Source: Ophiosphaerella korrae (Eukaryota > Ascomycota > Dothideomycetes > Pleosporales > Phaeosphaeriaceae). From it: a stretch of 64,000 nucleotides of DNA. Of this stretch, positions 56,200 through 64,000 are shown in pieces. The stretch is taken from positions 62,001 to 126,000 of the forward strand of contig JALNQF010000038.1 of assembly GCA_028456385.1 (NCBI GenBank), read 5' to 3'. The translations under genes and the position numbers were made by a program. A model generated the notes under the pieces. That model was not told where the DNA came from. It made no database searches and saw nothing but the letters and a program-made list of their open reading frames with translations. Position 1 is the stretch's first letter, and each line of letters begins with the position of its first letter.

Positions 56200-57570
56200 T
56201 TAGGAACTGCCGAATAGATGCTCGATATTTTGACACCTACTCTCAAGAACGAAGGCCATTCCAAGCGAATGATCTCCCCCAATTCCATGGCTAATAGAAG
56301 GCGTACTGCTGTCAGTTTCCCGGTCCGTCCAGAACACGTTACCTTCAAATAGTCTCTTGCAAGTCCTGTATACTGTCGCATTTATGGGAATTGAGGGGTC
56401 GTCTTCATCCATTTTAGCGTTGACTTGTATCCGCCCGCTTGGGTGTCCGATTGTGATTGCGTCCTTCATAACCGAGCCAGGAGCCAGTTCTTTTTCGACT
56501 ATAGTTCCTGGAATTCGAGCAGCAACCGCTGTTGTGAGGGCTGCTGTAAGCGGAATAGCACGATGCGGTTGCGCGTCCGAGATGAAACGAATAACAAGGT
56601 CTGTTTGGTCGACTTGGAGTGTTCGGCCAGATAGTATGGAATGTGTTGAGGACTTGGACACAAGTCCAATTTTCGGTATTGTACGTGGTACTGTTTCTTC
56701 ACTTTGCGCAATACCCATAGCTATTGCTGCTGCTCTACGAATACGATCCAGAAGATCGAGTTTATCAGGCAATTTGTTGAAGTCGTTTGGCAGAATTGTG
56801 CCATCCACACCAACGTCGGCTGCACGAACAAAGACAGCTGGATTGGCGCCGTCAACACACGATACCTGGTAGCCAGCAATCTCCTCCACTTTTTTACCAG
56901 TTGGGAGTACTTTGCCAGTCTTGCTGCCATATGGATGCTTGAAGTCTAACTTGATTTGTGAACCAGACCCAGCAACACCGTCGATGGTGTAGTCTCCTAC
57001 GATGGCAGCTTGCCCGTCCAAAACCTCGAATGTTGAGTCAATCATCTTCCCAGTGTTTGTGTTCCGAATTTTGACCGTGACCAAGCCATCTCTTCGAGTG
57101 CACATTTCTCTTGGCAGTATACCAGCATTGTATGCGTATGGGCCGATTGCTGAGCTCATGTTTCCACAGTTGCCTGCAACATCAACTTGCTCCGTTTCAA
57201 TTCCAAGGCCAACATATGTGTAGTCAATATGCACATGGTGCTCAAGTCCTCTTTGTTGCGACTTGCAAGCAGCTACTTTGGGCGTGTTGTACGGTTCAAC
57301 GAGACATATCTTGCTGAGACTCGAGATGCCAGCCCCCATACCATCCAATTGACGCCCATAGGGATCACCGCTTCCCATTATCTGAGTGAACACATTGGGC
57401 CATTTTGCACGCTCTTTAGGGAGATGACGGGGTTGGATTATGACGGCTCTCGAAGTGCCTCCGCGATAGTAGGAGGCTTCTATGGGCTTCTGTACAGGTA
57501 TCGAGCGTGCGGTAGAAGTAGACATGAAGCGCAAACGGCAGACCGCGAAGCAAGATGGTGTAAGGCGCAT
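56200..57570 (-). CDS. PrpF-family isomerase-like protein
   Basis: A single exon of 456 aa. PrpF proteins have the diaminopimelate-epimerase fold and include methylaconitate isomerase and 4-oxalomesaconate tautomerase. Family landmarks are the opening YYRGGTSRAVII, the GSGDPYGRQLDGMGAG loop, the VDVAGNCGNMSSAIGPYA motif with the catalytic-type Cys, and DGANPAVFVRA. The GHPSGRIQVNAKM motif is near the end. The first 25 residues are Arg-rich and without acid residues (MRLTPSCFAVCRLRFMSTST), suggesting mitochondrial import; a start at Met16 is also possible. Substrate in fungi is not established; a link to the methylcitrate or a related tricarboxylate pathway is only a guess. It starts 214 bp from the divergent Mge1 gene. 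Confidence 0.88.
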   Translation of the reverse strand: MRLTPSCFAVCRLRFMSTSTARSIPVQKPIEASYYRGGTSRAVIIQPRHLPKERAKWPNVFTQIMGSGDPYGRQLDGMGAGISSLSKICLVEPYNTPKVAACKSQQRGLEHHVHIDYTYVGLGIETEQVDVAGNCGNMSSAIGPYAYNAGILPREMCTRRDGLVTVKIRNTNTGKMIDSTFEVLDGQAAIVGDYTIDGVAGSGSQIKLDFKHPYGSKTGKVLPTGKKVEEIAGYQVSCVDGANPAVFVRAADVGVDGTILPNDFNKLPDKLDLLDRIRRAAAIAMGIAQSEETVPRTIPKIGLVSKSSTHSILSGRTLQVDQTDLVIRFISDAQPHRAIPLTAALTTAVAARIPGTIVEKELAPGSVMKDAITIGHPSGRIQVNAKMDEDDPSIPINATVYRTCKRLFEGNVFWTDRETDSSTPSISHGIGGDHSLGMAFVLESRCQNIEHLFGSS

Positions 57571-57784
57571 GATGTATCATCGAACTAAGATTGAGGCACC
57601 ATGTTGACCAGACCAATTGTGGCTGTGCTGTATGTGAAGGCGATCCGAGGCAGGGACACGGATCCCTGCCGCCTCCGACAACAGCTCCGAAATTTTCAGG
57701 AAACCTCTACATCATCGCTCCACGCACACCAAGATATTCAAATCTGTACGCCCGCCTCCCCCAATATCCAAGCCTTCACACACA

Positions 57785-58525
57785 ATGCTGCAAAGAGCAA
57801 TCTTCGGTGCCCCCAGGCAAGCCGCCCGCCACACAGCCGCCTTTGCGCCCCTCAGACCAGCCCATGCGAGTAGGCGGGTAGCCACATCACCAGCCATTCG
57901 ATGGTATTCAGACGCACCGGCAGCCAAGGATGGCGAAGCCGCCGAGAAGAAGGAGGATGTGTTAAATGACGAGGCGACAAAACTGAAGGCCGATGTGGAG
58001 AAGAAGGACAAGGAAATTGTCGAGCTCAAGGCATGGCCCCTCCACGGCCTAGACAACAAGATAAAAACTAACCGAGCCCTCTTCTAGGACAAGTATCTGC
58101 GCTCGGTAGCAGACTTCCGCAACCTCCAAGAGCGCACCAAGCGTGAGATCCAAGGCGCGAAGGACTTTGCCATCCAACGCTTCGCCCGCGACCTCGTCGA
58201 ATCCGTGGACAACCTTGACCGTGCCCTCAGCACCGTCCCTGCAGACAAGCTGAAGCCAGACGGCAACTCGGACCTCATCGCCCTGCACGACGGGATCAAG
58301 ATGACAGACAGTATCTTGATCAGCACGCTGAAGAAGCATGGCCTCGAGCGCTTCGACCCCAGCGAGAGCGCCGAGAAGTTCAACCCGAACGTGCACGAGG
58401 CAGTGTTCCAGGCACCGCAGCCAGACAAAGAAGACGGCATTTGCTTTCACACTCAGCAGAAGGGCTTTTTGCTCAATGGACGAGTGCTGAGGCCTGCCAA
58501 GGTCGGTGTGGTGAAAAATGCATAG
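57785..58525 (+). CDS. MGE1: Mitochondrial GrpE, nucleotide exchange factor of Hsp70
   Basis: Two exons (57785-58030, 58088-58525) give 227 aa. The intron (57 nt) must start with GC: the frame EIVELK|DKYLRSVADFRN is exact for GrpE, the donor reads AAG|GCATGG, the branch ACTAAC is near-perfect and the acceptor is TTCTAG. The N-terminus (MLQRAIFGAPRQAARHTAAF) is a mitochondrial presequence. A long helix (about 55-120) is followed by the four-helix and beta-wing parts (FNPNVHEAVFQ and VLRPAKVGVVKN). Mge1 releases ADP from matrix Hsp70 (Ssc1) for protein import and folding. No usable GT donor gives the conserved protein, so GC-AG splicing is strongly implied. Confidence 0.93.
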
Positions 58526-58852
58526 ACGCATGTGCGAGCACGCTGGGTCTGAAAGAAATATCATTCAGCTACGGCGTTTTTGGTCCACCTGCGTACACTT
58601 GGATTGGCGAGTCTTGTATATATATTCCCCCCTCACGCATCATGGACAAAAGTTGTTGTATACTGTAAAATTAGTCATGACGAAACGGCTTCAGGCAGGG
58701 TACGAGGTTCATAAGACGATTTCCTCATCTCCACTAGCTATTCGCTTGATTTCGCCCCCGCTTTGAGATTTGACGCCCCGCCTTTTCAACGCCGGCCCAT
58801 GCAATGTTCTACAATATCCGTTCACGAGCATGCCCCAAGCCGACCCAGGGTC
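58526..58852. other. Convergent 3' flanks of Mge1 and RPB3
   Basis: 327 bp between two gene ends; no gene or repeat seen. Confidence 0.5.
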
Positions 58853-59975
58853 TCACCAACTCTGCCCGTACGGTGTGGCTCCATACGGCGTAGCTCCACC
58901 CTGGGCTGCACCCCCTGCACCACCCCACTGGCTTGCACCGCCATACCCAGGCGTCGTGTACCCAGCATCGCCACCGCCATATCCTGCCCCGTTCATGGTC
59001 GGGCTCTGTGCGCCGCCTAGGTCCATACCGTCTGCGCCGCTGCCGCCTTGCAGTTCGTGGATGATGCTGGCGAGCTTCTGCTGGAGTGTTTGGATACCGA
59101 TGGTGACAATTTGGTCGGGATCTAGGCCGCCACATGTTTCAACGTCGTAGAAGAAGCGAGTCGGGACTGCATCATAGTTGAAAGGCTCGTCAGGATTTGC
59201 GGGGCCTCCGTCTAAATTGATGCGCTCCTCATCCTTGGGCCTGATATTGCGCTGTTAGTTAAATATACACATGGCGGAGAATGGAGAATCATACCACTCC
59301 TTCTCTGGGTCCTCCTCAAACCAGTAGTCGAGATGATGGAGTTTGTTCGCAGGGTCGTATTCAAATCCGATTGCAGCCGAGGGCGCCCATTTTGCATGCT
59401 CCTTGGCAATGCCCTTTTTCGCGATGCATCGCATCTGTATTGCTTGGCCTCTCCGTAACTTGACAATGCAGCTACCTGTGCCTTCCGAGTCTGTGATCAC
59501 CGGCCGTCCCACCTCGTCGTTGGGCCTGTTGCTCTCGATGACTAGATCTCGCGCATAAACCTTCATGATTTCACTGCCCGTACATTTTGCGTTGAGAGTG
59601 AGAACGACAGAACATTGGTCACAGTATCCTTCACAGTCGCAGTCACGCGAGTAGAGCAGATCCTCTACACCTCTTGATGAAAGCGGAATCAGGCCGAGGC
59701 GATGGCAAACAAACTCGTCGGCGAGTACGGACGTGTTGTCGAGAACTTCTACGACATCGATGGCTATGGTGGGAATCTCTGCAAGCATCACCCGTCGCAG
59801 TGAGTTTGCGGTCTCGAGGTTGAAGTTCTGGACAATGAAGTTGGCACGCTGGCTATCGGCCTAGGCATAACTATATTAGTGGCTGGATATTGGAGTGTGA
59901 GTTGCGAATAAAGCGTGCGGCGCGTACCTGGAGGAAGCGCACGTTGATTGCGCCGCCTTCTGGATCGTAGTCCAT
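58853..59975 (-). CDS. RPB3: RNA polymerase II subunit Rpb3
   Basis: Three exons (59975-59928, 59860-59295, 59240-58853; introns 67 and 54 nt) give 333 aa, near yeast Rpb3 (318). Rpb3 pairs with Rpb11 to form the alpha-like assembly platform of Pol II in the nucleus. The N-terminal dimerisation part has NFNLETANSLRRVMLAEIPT; the zinc loop CDCEGYCDQC lies near residues 89-98 (C-x-C-x3-C-x2-C). The body continues through KWAPSAAIGFEYDPANKLHH and the C-terminal helix GIQTLQQKLASIIHEL. A Gly/Tyr-rich tail (YGGGDAGYTTPGYGG) follows the core. The first exon is only 16 codons (MDYDPEGGAINVRFLQ) and is fixed by the donor after Gln. Confidence 0.95.
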
Positions 59976-61230
59976 CGTGTCGTGCTGGCTAGGCGTGCAG
60001 GCTGTGTTAGTAAAGGTTAGCTACGGGGGCTTGGTGGGCGAGGCGATCAAGAGGCAAGGCGGAAAGCGACGTGTTTGGGGCGGGTGGCGGCAACAATGAC
60101 AATTCCTAAAGTTCTTTGAGATGAGAGAGCTTCCTGGAACCACCAGAGATGCTAAGGCAAAAGCGGGATAGTTCATCTGGGGGGAAACCTCGTTACCGTA
60201 GGTAGTCGTCTATAGCCTACCTTACCACTACCACAAGTACCCCTTCCTGGAGTCTACACGTGATATCAAGCATGTTATGGTTGTCTCAAGATGATTCCTA
60301 CGGTTGTCTAATTACTGGAATGATTCGCCCCATGGGCACGAGTCATGGTACCATGACTGGCCAGCCTCGTTCAGCCTGCAGACTTTCTGCTGCACGACCA
60401 GGCAAGGACACCAAGCTTCTAGCATACTCTAGGCATCTTAATCAGGTTGACTGACTCCCTGCACGTGGTGATACCCGCTAGCCTCAGACATGGTACGTAA
60501 TCATGGAGACGCGAATATGAAATCTGGAATATGGGCAACTGCGCCTTGACTATTTCACGGCGTGCTGACCGTGCTTAGACATGTGTTCTCTCAAGCCGCA
60601 GCATTCCCCATAAATCCGAGGCTAGACAGGAGAAGGGTTATCTGAGGCGCCTGTGGTACGAGGCGATGTGCCTACATATATAGTAGTATAGTTGTGCAGA
60701 AGTGGACGAAACTACGGCTCAAGCAGTTGGGTATGTAACATGTTATGCCGAGTAGTATTGCCGATACACGTGAGTATTGCTTGAAGCAAGGGCTTCATGG
60801 GGTGTCCTGGTGAAATGCAGATCATACCATTGAGGCAGAGTTGCAACGTTGGCCCTTGGTCAGCGAGGCGCACACATTTACCTCCTTTTCGCTGCGGATC
60901 ATGGGCGCGTCCATCAATGATTTTCAACAGTCTACGCCATTCGCCGAGGCCCGAATGGATTTCCCTGAGCGCACTGTGCGTGGAGTTGTTGATGGAGGGG
61001 CAGTGCTCTGCGATGGCACGCGGTTGGCCACCGCGAAATCTGGACTTGGCACTTGCACTGCCCCAAGAACTCGCTGGTTGCGGAAGTTAGAGCACTGCAA
61101 TGCCGTACTCAGGCGGCGTTTGATATAAGACTTGAACTGTCTCTTCACTTGCCACTAACACCAACCACCTGCACAGACAGACTTCCATCCAGCATCTAGC
61201 TGCGCGCACAAATCATCCACAACTACAAAC
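59976..61230. other. Intergenic between RPB3 and calcipressin
   Basis: 1.25 kb of divergent upstream DNA. No supported gene, repeat or RNA gene. Short frames at 60797-61128 look random. Confidence 0.45.
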
Positions 61231-62068
61231 ATGCAAGTCACGGTACCCTCACCACAGCGCTCGCAAACGTCATCAGGGAGCAAATCGCCACTTTCTCTCG
61301 ATCTTTCAGACCTGCCACCGCTGGTCGAGCCGTCCCCACCCTCCAACACCCTCATAATCACAGTGTGTATATTATTGGATCTCTACGGGGCCAAGTTGAC
61401 AGCATCTGCAGAATCTCCTCGCACCCGAGATCTTCCATATCACGACCCTGACCGAGATTCGAGAAACAATAGACCAACACGTCAAGATTCACACATGGGC
61501 GCCACTCAAGTCGTTCCGCAGGATAGTGGTCTCCTTCTTCGATATCGACTCTGCGATACAAATCCGACAAACCCTTGATGGAGAACAACTCATGGGTTGC
61601 CGAATACGTGTCTACTTTGGCATGAATACACCTCTGAATCCCTCAGATCAACATCTACCACTGCCAAAGTCAGATAAATTATTCTTCATCTCGCCACCGC
61701 CGTCTCCTCCCATGGGCTGGGAGATGAAGGACGAAGATGCACCAAATAAACTTGTGCACGCGGAAGATCTGGCAGCAGCGCTGGCCCGCCTTCACGCACA
61801 TAACCACGATGAAGGCGTTTCGCCTATTAACTTTGAAGTAAACTCGGTCAACAGGAGACGAGCCGGTAGTTCCACAATCGTATATCATCCCGAAGACCAC
61901 GGCGATTCGCCAAATCTACCTGCTATTGCAGTTGAAGACACCACTGTATCTCCAGGGGTCTTGACACCCTCAGAAACTATGGAGGGTATTGAGGGACCAA
62001 TTCAGGCGCAGAAAGCGCAGGGCAAGACCATTAGCACCGCGAGACCCCCAGTCGAGTTCATGAATTAG
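61231..62068 (+). CDS. RCN1: Calcipressin (regulator of calcineurin)
   Basis: Two exons (61231-61362, 61412-62068; 49-nt intron) give 262 aa. The joint gives TLIIT|NLLAPEIF and then an RRM-like fold (WAPLKSFRRIVVSFFDIDSA, GEQLMGCRIRVYFG). The hallmark Ser-Pro repeat reads LFFISPPPSPPMGWE near residues 133-147, the region phosphorylated by GSK-3 and MAPK in RCANs. The C-terminal part is acidic and ends in PPVEFMN. Calcipressins bind and modulate the calcium-dependent phosphatase calcineurin in the cytosol. The donor is GTGTGT, weaker than usual, but the frame and protein are unambiguous. The start is the first ATG after a C/A-rich leader. Confidence 0.92.
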
Positions 62069-62490
62069 ATCTAGCATAAGGTTCTCAGCTTTGTATTTGT
62101 ATTCTCCATTGATATTGTTAAAAGCATCATATTGCAAGGGTCCAGGCAAGGCATGGAATGGCGTTGTTGGCAAGTGCTCAAATTTGGAACGGAACGAGAA
62201 TTATGATACGAGACTTGATACGCAGGCCGTGGGTATCATAATTGGATTCATAATTACAACAGCTAATCAGACCATTATTCGGCAATCATGTTTCTCGTGC
62301 AAAACTTGAGGACACACCTAAGCACAGGCCGGATCGCGCTATCACGTGATATGCCAAGACAGGCGCTTTAGCGCACAAACAAGCGAGACCGCTAACGAAA
62401 TCAACAATTGCAATTCTCGATTCTCGATTGACACCACGACATTCTACTAACGTTGCAGCAACACACCGTCATCTCCACGCCGCCGTCAAG
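62069..62490. other. RPS6 promoter region
   Basis: 422 bp between co-directional genes. No gene seen; the last 100 bp are C/A-rich, as in leaders of highly expressed ribosomal genes. Confidence 0.45.
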
Positions 62491-63332
62491 ATGAAGCTCA
62501 ACGTTTCCTACCCCAACAACGGCACCCAGAAACTGATCGAAATCGAAGATGAGCGTAAGCTCCGTGTCTTCATGGACCGCCGTATGGGACACGAGGTTCC
62601 TGGCGACAGCGTCGGCGACGAGTTCAAGGGCTATGTCCTCAGGATCACTGGCGGCAATGATAAGCAGGGTTTCCCGATGAAGCAGGGTGTTATGCACCCT
62701 ACTCGTGTCCGCCTCCTTCTTGGTGACGGCCACTCCTGCTACCGCCCCCGTCGTACCGGCGAGCGCAAGAGGAAGTCTGTCCGTGGTTGCATCGTCGGCA
62801 TGGACCTCTCTGTCCTTGCTCTGAGCATCGTCAAGAAGGGCGACGCTGACATTCCTGGCCTCACCGATGTTGTCCACCCCAAGCGTCTTGGTCCTAAGCG
62901 TGCGACCAAGATCCAACGCTTCTTTGGTCTCAGCAAGGAAGATGATGTGAGTTTTCTCATAGCTTCTTCGCCAATCCTCTTAGCAAAGGGTTGAGTCTGA
63001 CGACCATAAACTATAGGTTCGCAAGTTCGTTATCCGCCGCGAGGTTCAGCCAAAGAAAGAAGGCGCAAAGCCCTACACCAAGGCTCCCAAGATCCAGCGC
63101 CTGGTCACTCCCCAGCGTCTCCAACACAAGCGTCATAGGATCGCACTCAAGCGCCGCCGTGCGGAGGCTTCTAAGGATGCTGCCGTACGTTATCATAACC
63201 CTCTCACATTCAAAGTAGATACTGATTGTTTGGCAGAACGAGTACGCACAGATCCTCCAGAAGCGCATTGGCCAGGCCAAGGCTGCTCACGAAGAGGCCA
63301 GGAAGAGGAGGGCTTCTTCCATGAGGCATTAG
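62491..63332 (+). CDS. RPS6: 40S ribosomal protein S6
   Basis: Three exons (62491-62946, 63017-63184, 63237-63332; introns 70 and 52 nt) give 239 aa, close to yeast Rps6 (236). The start [18 protein letters not shown] and the core [20 protein letters not shown] are diagnostic. Basic segments ([40 protein letters not shown]) follow. The C-terminal tail ends [10 protein letters not shown], which keeps the paired serines phosphorylated by AGC kinases downstream of TOR in fungi. It is a component of the small cytosolic subunit. Confidence 0.97.
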
Positions 63333-63704
63333 GAGAAGGTCACGAAGGCATGATTAGGTCGTGGAATGATAACTTAGGCGTCGGCACGAAAAAGTAGTGT
63401 AGGCTCCTGTATCTGAATGGAAACCTTGGGTTCTAGGCGCTTCATACCACTGACTGCATGAGACAGTTGTCTCTACAATAAAGCAATTGCATCTCTCACG
63501 ACCTGAACTGCTCGAAATGTGCCTGATTTCATTGACATTCCTCAATTGGACCTAAGACAGCCCTTGATCTGATAATCATCGATAGGCATCAAGACCGCAC
63601 AATTATACATTAATACTAGGCATGTGTACATCCATTGCAGAATCAGATGTAAAATATATGGGCCGTGTGCAGTTTTCATTCTGACCTTTCTTGAGGAAGT
63701 ATGT
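63333..63704. other. Convergent 3' flanks at the window end
   Basis: 372 bp between RPS6 and the partial minus-strand gene; no feature recognised. Confidence 0.45.
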
Positions 63705-64000
63705 CTACCTGATCACGGCACTTTCTCTTGTGATGCCGTGCAGCCCCTCTAGGATATCGCTGCCTCCCAGCAGACCTGCAGTCCCGTTACTTATTGAACC
63801 CCCAGCACCTATACTACCCCGCTTATCGCTCCATATTTCATGGAACCGGATCGCCATATCACTAGCTGCAACGACAATGCATCCTTCTTCAACGCCTTGC
63901 TTGGACCACACCCCATTGCCACCTCCGCCTCCACTGTCGTCTTCGTCTCGACCGTCTGGAAATGGGCTGCTTGTTGGTCCACCAGGGTAGGCGATTGCAC
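63705..64000 (-). CDS. 3' end of an unrecognised gene (partial)
   Basis: A minus-strand frame is open from the window edge to a stop at 63705, about 98 codons. It reads a disordered acidic/Gly part (GRDEDDSGGGGGNG), then a more structured part (GVEEGCIVVAASDMAIRFHE) and a Gly-rich end (ILEGLHGITRESAVIR). The strand-like CIVVAASDMAIRF could be the last blade of a beta-propeller, but this is weak. An upstream intron cannot be excluded because the gene runs off the window. Confidence 0.45.
   Translation of the reverse strand, partial: AIAYPGGPTSSPFPDGRDEDDSGGGGGNGVWSKQGVEEGCIVVAASDMAIRFHEIWSDKRGSIGAGGSISNGTAGLLGGSDILEGLHGITRESAVIR

Overview
This is eukaryotic, almost certainly filamentous-ascomycete DNA. 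Genes are split by short introns (about 47-215 nt, most near 50 nt) with GT(A/G)NGT donors, CTAAC/CTAAT-like branch sites and YAG acceptors. The products are typically fungal: a Ctr copper transporter, a ferric reductase, Dic1, Uds1, calcipressin, a PrpF-like protein and GPI-anchored secreted proteins. The style of the proteins suggests Dothideomycetes/Pleosporales, but that is inference. Coordinates of spliced genes were joined by hand from reading frames and splice signals.

Layout. 1-5.2 kb: an AT-rich decayed zone ending in a broken NACHT (STAND) NTPase pseudogene. 5.3-10.6 kb: a compact metal-uptake block with a BIM1/X325 LPMO-like GPI protein (-), a Ctr copper transporter (-) and, divergently, a ferric/cupric reductase (+). 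10.9-18.8 kb: a small unrecognised gene next to a 141-nt poly(G) tract, a bromodomain protein, a small coiled-coil protein and a secreted DUF3455 protein. 18.8-24 kb: a 1376-residue intronless ankyrin protein and a cysteine-rich secreted protein. 24.6-38 kb: a TMEM115-like protein, a LisH-WD40 protein (SIF2/TBL1 type), a Baeyer-Villiger-type monooxygenase, a peroxisomal ABCD half-transporter and an intronless CAP-Gly/dynactin p150-like protein. 38.5-41.6 kb: a head-to-head mitochondrial pair, Dic1 and mitochondrial PheRS. 41.6-47 kb: 5.4 kb with no convincing gene. 47-51.7 kb: a Uds1-domain protein and PRPP synthetase. 51.7-56.2 kb: an AT-rich gene-free zone with a 34-bp minisatellite. 56.2-64 kb: dense housekeeping genes, namely a PrpF-family protein, Mge1/GrpE, RPB3, calcipressin, RPS6 and the 3' end of an unrecognised gene.

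How the genes fit together. The first gene block looks like a copper-acquisition module: a cell-surface copper-binding LPMO-like protein, a reductase for Cu(II)/Fe(III) and a Cu(I) permease. TGCTCA motifs recur in the two promoter regions. This is the most interesting local system here. The other genes are mostly independent housekeeping loci, several in close divergent pairs (Dic1/PheRS 252 bp apart, PrpF/Mge1 214 bp apart) that may share promoters.
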